Positions 12,391 through 21,656 of a DNA stretch of 41,439 nt are shown here, in pieces. The stretch comes from Scytalidium lignicola (taxonomy: Eukaryota > Ascomycota > Leotiomycetes): contig NCSJ02000359.1 in the NCBI GenBank assembly GCA_002812745.2, positions 1 through 41,439 on the forward strand, given 5' to 3'. Both the position numbers and the translations under genes were made by a program. A model generated the notes under the pieces. The model was not told where the DNA came from. It searched no databases and saw only the letters and a list, made by a program, of their open reading frames with translations. Position 1 is the first letter of the stretch; each line of letters starts with the position of its first letter.

Positions 12391-12813
12391 ATGAAGGCAT
12401 TTACCATTGGGTTTATCTCCTCCCTACTTGCCGTTTGCTCTGTTGCCAGTCCAGTCCCAGCAAACAGCGTTGATTCAACTGCTGCTCCTGTTGCTGACAG
12501 TGGAGATGCCACACGATGGATCAAAGAACGGGCAAACAATGTCGACCTAGTTGCTGCTCCCATCGCCGACAACGGAGATGCTACACGATGGATTAAGGAG
12601 CGTGCTAATGCTGTCGATTTAACTGCCGCCCCAGTTGCTGATTCCGGGGATGCCACTCGGTGGATTAAGCAGCGTGCAAGTGATATGGATTTAACTGCAG
12701 CTCCTGTTGCCGATAACGATGATGCTACTCGGTGGATTAAAAAACGCACTAGTGACATTGATCTCACCGCTGCTCCTGTTGCTGACAATGGAGATGCAAC
12801 ACGATGGATCTAA
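12391..12813 (+). CDS. Secreted multi-repeat RiPP precursor peptide (dikaritin-type)
   Basis: 140 aa, one exon. Residues 1-20 are a classic signal peptide (MKAFTIGFISSLLAVCSVAS). From residue 24 the protein is five tandem repeats, four of 24 residues and a last one of 21. Each has the form xxx(V/I/M)D(S/L)(T/V)AAP(V/I)AD(S/N)(G/D), then an invariant DATRWI, then K-E-R, K-E-R, K-Q-R and K-K-R; the last stops right after DATRWI. Signal peptide, repeated core and basic cleavage sites are the architecture of UstA/PhomA/VicA-type precursors processed by Kex2-like protease in the Golgi. DATRWI is the probable core region. Trp is its only aromatic residue and no Tyr occurs in the repeats. Only repeat 4 has a true dibasic KR. 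Final structure and exact core ends are not known. A non-RiPP repeat peptide such as a multicopy pheromone is less likely, given the adjacent UstYa gene. Confidence 0.88.
   Translation: MKAFTIGFISSLLAVCSVASPVPANSVDSTAAPVADSGDATRWIKERANNVDLVAAPIADNGDATRWIKERANAVDLTAAPVADSGDATRWIKQRASDMDLTAAPVADNDDATRWIKKRTSDIDLTAAPVADNGDATRWI
12460..12810 (+). repeat. Five tandem 72-nt coding repeats in the precursor
   Basis: Units at 12460-12531, 12532-12603, 12604-12675, 12676-12747 and 12748-12810 (the last 63 nt). The DATRWI block is coded with different synonymous codons in different repeats (GAT GCC ACA CGA TGG ATC, GAT GCT ACT CGG TGG ATT, and others) while the residues never change. Confidence 0.95.
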
Positions 12814-13646
12814 GAATGTTCTGATAGCATTCAATTAAATTGTTCCACATATTATATAAGGAAGAACAAGTCACTGGGTGACAGCCGTGCTGATGGTTTT
12901 GAACTCATTATAACTTTACTGAAGGGATTTGAGCCGGGCGATTATAATTGAACGAATGAAATACAAAATTAAAATATAAATATACATTGCTTTGTGCATG
13001 AACCAATAACAACGTTAATCGGTGACTAACAATAATGGCGGGATATATTCATTCATTTATAAAACATTCACATCAGTTTCTATGTAAAACAGACAGTTAA
13101 ATTGATATTTGCTTTATTCATAAGAAAAGTGTAAAGGGCTGCATATATTATGTATAGAATTTGTTAAGTAATTCAGTTAACTAATTTTATTTATAACTTT
13201 ATATGAATTAGATTCAATTTTCATTAGTTTGCCTAAATATCCTGTTTTCAACAAGATATTAAATCTACCACAAGATCCGACCAAACTAACACTTATTAAG
13301 TTTAAGATTTAAAGTTTAATGTTATACATAATGCTTAAACGTTAGTCAATTATCTTAATATAATATAATAGTCAAATCCATAAACTTTTAATTCCATAAC
13401 AGTTCATGATTTTCAGAAACACTAATTTTAACTTGAATCAAACTTACTTTGTCTCATCACAAACCTTATGCAACTATAAAATTGTAAGTGAAATCATAAG
13501 GAAAACTGTCATTAAAATTAATATTTATTATAACTGTAATAAAACAGTATATCCTTTTATTTTATTGAATGTTAATTTCTGGTTAAATAATTGCTTCTTA
13601 ATAATTACTACACCAAGAATTTTCGTATTATTATATTTTGTTACTG
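12814..13646. other. AT-rich intergenic stretch, no gene seen
   Basis: About 830 bp downstream of the precursor gene. The open frame at 13406-13729 is AT-driven and runs into a MITE, so it is not taken as coding. The 3' UTR and terminator of the precursor must lie at its left end. Confidence 0.5.
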
Positions 13647-13878
13647 TACGTAAGGGGGTGCAAGAAATGATTCGGCCCCCTATTAGCCAATCGTTATGCA
13701 GCATTCATCCAAAATTCAAACTGCTTTAATGCTGCTAAGCGACTACACTGTTTTCAAATTCCAGTGCTATACAAGTGTTCCGCGAGTTGTCTAAAATGGC
13801 GTAAGAAAATCTTTTGATTCAGCTAAAAAACCTCTTGCTTGACAAGGAGCCGAATCATTTCTTGCACCCCCTTACATA
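13647..13878. mobile_element. 232-bp MITE with Tc1-type TIRs
   Basis: TACGTAAGGGGGTGCAAGAA at 13647 recurs inverted, ending CCCCCTTACATA at 13878; the match runs about 30 bp on each side (through GATTCGGC / GCCGAATC). The ends are TA, as for Tc1/mariner insertions. There is no coding capacity. Its TIR is nearly that of the adjacent autonomous-size copy at 13889, so it is probably a non-autonomous derivative of that family. Confidence 0.85.
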
Positions 13879-13888
13879 CGGAAGGGGG

Positions 13889-15075
13889 TACGTAAGGAGG
13901 TGTAAGAAATGACTGGGCTACCCCCTGCAAGGCAGTCAAGCGAATATATTGCCGCTTTTCAGTAAACAAACAGTGTTTACTTTGTTTTCTTTTTATTATT
14001 ACTATTACTATTACTACTGTTTTAATGGCTTGGGATACTCTTACACGTGTGTGATTCAAGACTAAGGTCCAAGACGGCTATTCTGAACGTTATGTAGCTC
14101 AAGAATTAGGTATTCCTTATGGTATAGCTCAAAGGTAGTTCAAAAAGAAGGATTGTGTACAGAAATCAACCGGTTGGCTACGTAGCCTTCTTGACAGTAC
14201 AATTCTTGTAATTATCTACTGGTTTATTGGCTATTATGAATGACGAACAGCTTCGATTAAACAAATCAAGAAGGAATTCAATTTAAAGGCATTCAGACCT
14301 ACTATTTTAAAAGTATTAGCATGCTTTGGATATCATTACCATGTTCTTGATTGCAAGCCTGGAACCTCTACAAAAAATAGACTATTATAATGGACTTTTT
14401 GTATTGCAAATTGGGATAGACCACTATAGTACTGGAGGAATGGAATATACACAGATGAAATTATTATGCATACAGATATGCTTAGACGTCAGTGATTACT
14501 CAGAGTAAGAAGTGAAAGGCAAAGGCTTGATTGTATTCAGTTTACCTTCTATTCTGGCTATCAATCTGTTATCGCATAAGTTGCTATTGGTTACAATTAC
14601 AAGTCAGAGTTTTCCTTTGTTTTATATGAAGGAGAAGGCAAGGGATTCATACAGAAAAAGTATGCAAAGTAAATCCTCCAAGGGCCACTGAAAGAGATAT
14701 TTGAGGATTTGGAAAAAGGATACAAAACACTAAGAGCATATTGATATGTAAAGGATAACAGCCGAGTGCATAATAAAAAGAATACAGCTAGAAATAAAGG
14801 ACTATGCAATAAGATACAAATAGAATGCTATATCAATTCAATTGAGTAGCCTCCTCAATCCTTGAATTTGAATCCAATTAAGAATATATGGCAAGTTCTC
14901 AAGCAATTACTCAGAAATTGTAAGCCATTTAGTGGGTAAAAGCTAGAGGATCTCAAAGTAGTTATACAAGATATATAGGAGAACGAGATATCAATCGAAC
15001 GGCATATTAACTACTTTATTGATATTATGCCTGAAAGGATAGTAAAGGTCAGGATGTGGAAGGGAGGCCCTTCAG

Positions 15076-15106
<31 letters not shown>

Positions 15107-15214
15107 CTCTTGTACAGTAGTAATAAAATAGCAATGTGAAAATGCCTTTTTTGGGTGGTAGAATTCGCTCGCTTGCATGGGGTAGCCTAGTTATTTCTTG
15201 CACCCTCTTACGTA
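13889..15214 (+). mobile_element. Tc1/mariner element, full length, inactive (copy 1)
   Basis: 1,326 bp from TACGTAAGGAGGTGTAAGAA to the inverted TTCTTGCACCCTCTTACGTA, bounded by TA. It encodes the transposase relic at 14025-15086. Its right-hand TA (15213-15214) is also the left TA of the next element, so the two abut exactly. A (GTA/TAG)n trinucleotide run lies at about 15081-15106. Confidence 0.9.
14025..15086 (+). pseudogene. Tc1/mariner transposase, nonsense-mutated (copy 1)
   Basis: One continuous frame of 354 codons from ATG 14025 to TAG 15084-15086, with no net frameshift but many in-frame stops. Visible family features: an N-terminal KTKVQDGYSERYVAQELGIP helix-turn-helix region, IYTDEIIMHTD, YEGEGKGFIQKKYAK, VKDNSRVHNKKNTAR around the second catalytic Asp (D-N-S-R-V-H), and LNLNPIKNIWQVLKQLL, equivalent to the DLNPIENIW block, with the catalytic Glu now Lys. 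Stops sit mostly at Gln/Trp-type positions, consistent with RIP. Confidence 0.82.
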
Positions 15215-16544
15215 CAGAAGGGGGTTTTAATAATGACTAGCTTACCTATGGAAAGCAGTGTAGTTAGTGTATTGCTGCTTTTCTAAATAAACAAACATTG
15301 TTTACCTCCTTTCTATACCATCACCACCACCACCATCACCACTACTATTATTACTATTATTACTCTTATAGCTTAGGATACTCCTACATGTATACGATAT
15401 AAGACTAAAGTCCAAGATGGTTATTCTGGACGTTGTGCATCTTAAAAATTAGGGGTTCCTGAATTAACAGTTAGAAGGTGACTTTATAAGGATGATCAAG
15501 TATACAAATCCACTAGTAGACAATGCAAAATCCTAGATGAGACAATTAATAAAATAATTTAGTAGTTTACTGGATATTATGATCAGAGAATACTTCTTAT
15601 ATCAAAGATCAAAAAGTAATTTAATTTAAATGTTTTTAACAATACCTTTCTTGTTGTACTTGTGTATTTTAGCTATTATTATTACATACTTGATTATAAG
15701 CTATTTCTTTTAAAGGTTAATAAAGGTAAACAGTTTATATATTGTATAAAGTATTAAGATCATAATGTCAATTATTAAAGGAAAGGAATATATTATGATG
15801 AAATAATCACATGTTCAAATATACTTAGAAGAGAATACTTTTTGCGTAAGTATGAAGAACAGAGAAAGCTTGATTATATTCAATTTACATTTTATTCAGG
15901 CTATAAATCAATTATAGCATAAGTTACAGTTGGTTATAACTTCAAATCCAAGCTTTATTTTGTTTTATACGAAGGTGAAGGCAAAGATTTCACATAACAG
16001 AAGTATACTAAGCAAATCCTAAGAAGGCCATTGAAAGAGATATTCGAAGTAAAAGCACAACCAATGAAGGAGATATTTAATATATTAAAAGACTTCTTTT
16101 GTGTAGAAGATAACAGCCTTACATAGCAAAAAGAATACATTAAAGAATAAAGGATTTTGTAATGTTATGTGATTAGAAAGCCATATTAATTTAATTGATT
16201 GGCTACTAGTCTTACCAGATTTGAATCCAATTGAGAACATATAAAGAATCCTAAAGCAATTGCTATGAAACAGGAAGTTACATGGAGGGTAGAATTTGGA
16301 GGATTTGAAGGAAGCTATGGTAGATATATAAGATCATGAAATATCGATTGAGAACTATATAAACCACTTTATTGATATTATGCCACAAAGGATTTGGAAG
16401 GTTATATGGAGGAGGGGAGACCCTTCAGGCTGGTAGTTAATTAAATTGATCATAAAACAGCGTTGTGCAATTACCTTATTTGGGTGGCAGAATAGGTGGC
16501 AATACAGGGGGGTGCGCCAGTCATTATTGAAACCCCCTTCCGTA
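15213..16544 (+). mobile_element. Tc1/mariner element, full length, inactive (copy 2)
   Basis: 1,332 bp. The left end TACAGAAGGGGGTTTTAATA matches the inverted right end TATTGAAACCCCCTTCCGTA, with TA at both borders. Same family as copy 1 by transposase and length, but with a different TIR subtype (GGGGGTTT(T/C)AATAATGA instead of GGGGGTGCAAGAAATGA). A CAC/CAT/TAT trinucleotide run lies near 15317-15365. Confidence 0.88.
15368..16436 (+). pseudogene. Tc1/mariner transposase, RIP- and frame-damaged (copy 2)
   Basis: Clearly homologous to copy 1 along its length (KTKVQDGYSGRCAS, YYDEIITCSNILRREYFL, YEGEGKDF, VEDNS, and a degraded ESNxEHI block where copy 1 has NPIKNI). The start codon is now ATA, many in-frame stops are present, and start-to-stop distance is not a multiple of three, so at least one indel has occurred. 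More decayed than copy 1. Confidence 0.78.
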
Positions 16545-16855
16545 CAAATCCGATTCGAAAATCCGAACGGAGCTCAAGGTGCTGTACGTTTAACTAAAGT
16601 CTTATTGGCATATGCAGAAACCATGTGAGATGCATTATCCTTTTCTCTTTAGCATAGTTATCTCGATTTAAGAGAACATTGAGGGATGGTCCCTGGAGTC
16701 AGGTTAAGCTTCTGGCACAGGCTGATACAACTCAAGTAAAATGATAACAGATATCACGTAGGATCTACGTACTTAAATTAATGCAACTAATCATTTGCCA
16801 TGCAATATAAATTAATGGATTGAAACGATCTATTCCTACGATGCATCATGTATAT

Positions 16856-17710
16856 TCAATTGGTGAAGAACTGCTTAAGTTCTACAATATGCCAAGGAAC
16901 TACGAACTCCCTGTAATAATCAAATAGAGCATCAATACAAGCACGGAAGCCCGGTTTCTTCTCAAACTCTTCATGGTGTGCCTGAAGTAATTTGAGCAAA
17001 AGTGATGATATTTATATAAACGATGCGAGAACTTACGTCGACTGTCTTCCAACTGATCAAAAGTAATTGATCTTGTGGGTTCTCAATCAATGGGCTAATG
17101 AAAAAGCCATCACAGCCTGGTTCCTCATTCAATATTCCAGTAACAACTTTATTAAATTGCCTGTAGTATCCCGAGACTCCTCCTTCGGTGACCTTGGTCA
17201 TCGCAACTTCAATTGCTGGTGACCGCAAGATGCTTTGGAGATGGTCGTGGTCGTTTAGAGTTGACTGGTTAATCAAGGTATGCTGTGCCCACTGAACCTT
17301 GCGGCCATTCAGCGCAGGCTGGATAACTTTGTGTAGTGAATCGTACAAATCACTGGTAAAGAAGGCATGACTGGAGGCTACATCTTGCCATAAGACTAGC
17401 GCAACTTGAGTGTAACGATCTTCAAACCTTTTTCCCCGCCAAATTGTCTTTAGTCCATCTGCACTAATATTTTCTGTCAGAATATTTCGTCCTTATCAAA
17501 CTGAAGCATTCTATGTTGTTCTTATTAATATAGTAGGTGCGTTTGGACAAGTGTTAATATCATGAGAGAGTGGTTCCTAAAGACCCCAAACACTCTAACT
17601 CACCTCTGTAGGATTTTGAAAGCTGGTGCCAGATCTCTATCTATTTCCTCTGTTGTAGGTGTAGGGCGATGGGGAATGATAATAAGCTGTAAAGCCTCCT
17701 TAGCCGCCAT
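16856..17710 (-). CDS. ABM-like dimeric alpha/beta-barrel domain protein
   Basis: Three exons: 17710-17604, 17463-17037, 16981-16856 (introns 140 and 55 bp), 219 aa. The first acceptor was chosen because ATTAG|TGC restores the frame ...KILQ-SADGLKTIW. The N-terminal half (ALQLIIIPHRPTP..., GLKTIWRGKRFEDR, VALVLWQDVASSHAFF) and C-terminal half (PAIEVAMTKV, GVSGYYRQFNKVV, GCDGFFISPL, LLLISWKTVDAHHEEFEKKP) each look like a ferredoxin-like/ABM unit, so the protein is probably a duplicated dimeric alpha/beta-barrel fold. Such proteins act as cofactor-free monooxygenases, cyclases or isomerases, often in secondary-metabolite clusters; the reaction here is unknown. No signal peptide or membrane segment is seen. 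It is divergent from the Zn2Cys6 gene to its right. Gene structure is solid; the fold call is from sequence character. Confidence 0.8.
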
Positions 17711-18653
17711 AGTTAGATTGCATGTATTGTTATTATCTTGACCAACACTTTCAATTATGAAACAAAATGACTTGTAATTCCATGATAAAAAAAAGTGCAC
17801 AGACCATGTGATTTAGGGCAATACACAAGCCATGACTGTAGTATTCGAAAGGTGCTTGATGTGGAAATCGGGATTAACTAATAAAATGCCAAGTTGCGTT
17901 GGTTCGGGCGGGTTGATAAAAGCAATTGGAAAGTATTAGTCCGAAATTTAGTGCGACCGAAGCTATCACGGAAATTGAATAATAATCCGTTATTGAGCAG
18001 TACAGAACTGAATTATGATTTGCTTTAGAGACCAGCCCATATCAAGCTATTGCCCTCTTAGTCTCTTGTCTGGGATGGGACTTGGCGCTTCCTTAAGAGA
18101 CCAAGATATTTGTGCACCTATGAAGTCGATGGCGGGGAAGAGAATTGCACCTTGACATATCTAAGTATAACGATGATGCTAGAGATATAAACTGTTTTTA
18201 GGTGCTCAAGTCTGCATGGAAGGATGAAAGCCAGGGTAGATAAATCCTAAAAAGGATTGCTAGTATCTATGTATCCCTATATTGTTGACCATCAAGAGGA
18301 CACTGTATATTCCGAGAGCGATTCATAAATGAAGATATAATCAACGAATCAAATATTGAAATTGTTAGAAGATGGCATTAAGAAGTTCCAGTAATACTAG
18401 ATGTAAAATTAGTAGTCATTGGTGGACTATGGAGGCGGGGTGGGCAAGAGGTTGCCTCGCTGTCTCTAGTCTCGCCCCCTCGCTTTTCCCCATATTTTCA
18501 CATCTGTCTTCCCCACAGATTAACTCCGATCATGGAGAATAGTCAAAGAGGCTCTATTATCAATTGACAATATTTATCTTGACTAATCTGTATCTTCCGA
18601 GTTAAATAAGACTGACATCCATAACATGTACTTCCTTTATACGAAAGGGGAAA
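17711..18653. promoter_or_regulatory. Divergent intergenic region, ABM gene / Zn2Cys6 regulator 1
   Basis: 943 bp between two head-to-head genes, with no supportable frame and near-normal composition. It must hold both promoters; no specific operator is recognised. Confidence 0.4.
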
Positions 18654-21472
18654 ATGTGGACTACTGAAGAGGATGTTCCTCAAAAGGACATCTGCCCAAA
18701 GTCAACTATTGCATGTCATTCGTGTAGAAAGTTTGTTCTTATCTTCAATTTCCTTCTTTTTCCTATTGAGACTAACTCAAACACACGATGGTAGACGTAA
18801 GATAAAATGGTGAGCAAATGGTGCATTTATAGTAAGATCCAAGGGCGGAGCTAATACACTCAGCTCACGGGAACTTCCTCGCTGCGAAGTCTGTGAAAAA
18901 ACATCACAGTTTTGCCAGTATCCGTCAGGAAGCTTAAAACCTGGACCTAAAATAGGTATTCCTGCCGTTATGGCACTCTTCCCTCAAACTACTTTGGACA
19001 CATATCTAACAACCACGAGGTTCGGTCAGGGGAAATCGCAAACGGCAACGGGAGGCCGAAAACAGTGACTTAACGATGGAATTATCTCCAATAGCAACTC
19101 CACCATACGATAAATTGGATTTAGGAGCACGACATACTAATGTGAAATCACCGCCAAAGGTCGTCTGTGACAGAAATTCAAATCTTGACAATAGTACAGC
19201 GCAGAACATTCAAACAGAGGCTCAAAACAATCAACACAATTCCTCCCGGGGATCTTTAAATATCCACGACCTGTCATTTATTTTGCATCCATGTCATGAC
19301 GCTTCCACTTCAGAGAACGATTCGCCTAATATTCATTCGCAAAAACCCAAGGAGAGGGAAAATTCTACGGTGATTGCACATGCTTGCCATGCACTTCGTG
19401 TTACTCCTAATGTTCTCGAAAAGATGTGAGTCTGTGAAAAAGTCTCTAATAAATGAATCGTGAAGAGACTAATATCTATCCCTCTAGGATCAATATTTAC
19501 TTTGATAACATGACCGCGATAAACCTTTTCCTGGAGCCTAACTTCCGAGAAAAATTACAAAACATTGATTCACCAACCCAACTCCACGCTTTGTTAGCAT
19601 CCATACTAGCTTTCTCTGCTAGGTTTTGTGCTCAAGAGGGAGATGATGAACAAGATCATAATTCCATTGAAGTAGTAGGAATATGTCGCAACCCAACCTA
19701 CTTTTTGAATTTAGCCTCACAATTCACCGATGAGGCACTGAGGCAGTGTGACGATGAGGCGCCTCCATTATGTCTTCTACAAGCTCTTATCCTCCTATCC
19801 CATGGTCAGCTCACTCAAGGTGTTCGAGGGAAAGCATGGAGATCTCTAGGGGTTTGTGTCAGGTTGGCATACGAGCTGAATTTGCATCTGATAGACTTTG
19901 GCTACCCCATTGAATCGATAGAAGTGGATGTAAAGCAATGGTCTGAACAAGAAGAGAAGAGACGGGCCTGGTGGGCTATATGGGAGATGGATGTTTTTGC
20001 AAGTACCATTCGACGCTGTCCAACAGCTATCGGCTGGTCACAGATTGAGACATTATTACCCGTAGAAGATGAATATTGGTTTCAAGGAGAATATCGACAA
20101 AGTTGCTTCTTAGAAAAAGACTTCGCCCGACGATGGAAAGCCCTTCAGGAGTCTGGTAATCAGTCCCCAAAGGCATGGTTTATTGTTATCAACTCCTTGA
20201 TGAAGGAGGCACAGTGTATTTCTAGTCCCCGAGGTGTCACTAATTTTTTCTTTCCAGACGAACGTCGACAATCTGCAAAGTCAAATAAGTATAAGAAGCA
20301 AACTGCGGTGGCGGCGGATGAAGCTCGTGACAAGCTGGAAATACTCTCTAACTCGGTTCGTTGCTTTGTGTTAGCTCTACCAACTTCACTTCGATATCGG
20401 CATCAGTACCTTGGTTTCGATGTACGGAAACCGGGTCAGACAGCATCCTTGAGACAACTACATTGTGGACTCTATAATATTCATGTTATGACACAGCTAG
20501 CAAAGCTCATGATTTACCGTTATGAGGTGTTTTCAGGGACTACGAGAGCAGGGTTCTCTACCTCACAAACAAACTCCAGAGGTGCGAACATGGCAAACAC
20601 AGGGAACGATGGGACAAATATAACCTCTACAATGAATGGTGCTCAAAGTTTAGCGATAAGCCAGTATTTCGAGGCCGCCGATGAGATTCTCACTATTGTC
20701 CACAGATGTTGTGATGACCACATCCAATGGATCAACGCATTCCTTGCTAGTACCATCTGGTTGGCATCAGCTGTGCAGCTTGTGCGTAAGGAATTTGGAC
20801 CTTCAGGAACTAACAGAGCTCTTGTCAAGTCAAAATTCGAGGTACTATATATGACATACAAGAAATGCGTGTTATTCTGGAATATTCAGACTGCGCTTCA
20901 GCAGAATCTTGAGTCTCTAGAATCACATCTTGAGAGATTTCGGGCTAATGGAACCAAAAGACATGAGCAACTGTTAAAAAATAACTACCGAAGAGATATA
21001 ACTAGAGCTGAACCATGGACTGGTGAGATAGACATGATTCACTCTAACATGAATAAGGTACAGGACAGTGACATTGGAGCTACTAATGGTGTGTTTCCCG
21101 TGTATCTTTTTTTAAACATCCACGTGTTTGCAACTAATCAAATCCTACTTCACTATAGGGCCCCCATCATCTAGCTCTCAACGGCCCCAAGTAGGTCCTC
21201 TTTACCTCGAACCTATATCACCCGCAGCCTCAAATTTAGACTTCATGCATGTGTCGTCACAGACAGACAGCTGGTCTCATGGTAAGGGAGATCTGCAGAT
21301 TCCTCCATCGAATTTGATAGATCAAGCTTTATTTTCAGAATCGGGGGAGCAATCACAAGCTATGTGCGCTGATAGTTTCCCAGGTCTTACATTTGGACTC
21401 AATATGGATAGCAGCGACATAGAGTTGCAGAGTTATATTGATGAGTTACTTTCCGGGGGTTACACATACTGA
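18654..21472 (+). CDS. Zn2Cys6 transcription factor with fungal-specific TF domain (copy 1)
   Basis: Six exons: 18654-18730, 18795-18809, 18864-18955, 19020-19425, 19488-21088, 21159-21472, 834 aa. The zinc cluster is built across exons 1-3 as C-x2-C-x6-C-x6-C-x2-C-x6-C (CHSC, RKRKIKC, then CEVCEKTSQFC); exon 2 is only 15 nt. A basic linker follows (KPGPKIGSVRGNRKRQR). The large exon carries the PF04082-type middle region: PPLCLLQALILLSHGQ, VRGKAWRSLGVCVRLAYEL, EEKRRAWWAIWEMDVF, RRCPTAIGWSQIETLLP. The C-terminus is acidic. This is a nuclear DNA-binding activator type. Regulator 2 (25047-27884) matches it domain for domain, so the two are paralogues. Convergent with the FAD monooxygenase (184 bp apart), it is a candidate local regulator. 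ATG 18654 is the start that gives the intact cluster. Confidence 0.9.
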
Positions 21473-21656
21473 AGATTATTTGGATTTATTACATTATTGT
21501 ATTAAATCTGCTTTAGGTAGCTAGGTTAGCAAGACGTTATATGACTACATGACTTGCCTAGCTTAATGGGCAAAATATACTTTGCACTATAGTGGTTTTG
21601 CGATTCTCAGTTAAGAGAATAACTTGGATACGCAACATAAATTCTACTAGATGAAC

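Noticed and set aside
12351..12788. Minus-strand open frame with repeated SATGAAV.S...CLIHRVASP units
   Set aside because: It is the antisense shadow of the precursor's repeats; the plus strand has the signal peptide, ATG and conserved cleavage motifs.
13823..14059. Minus-strand frame across the MITE and Tc1 left ends
   Set aside because: It crosses two transposon borders and reads TIR sequence, so it cannot be a gene.
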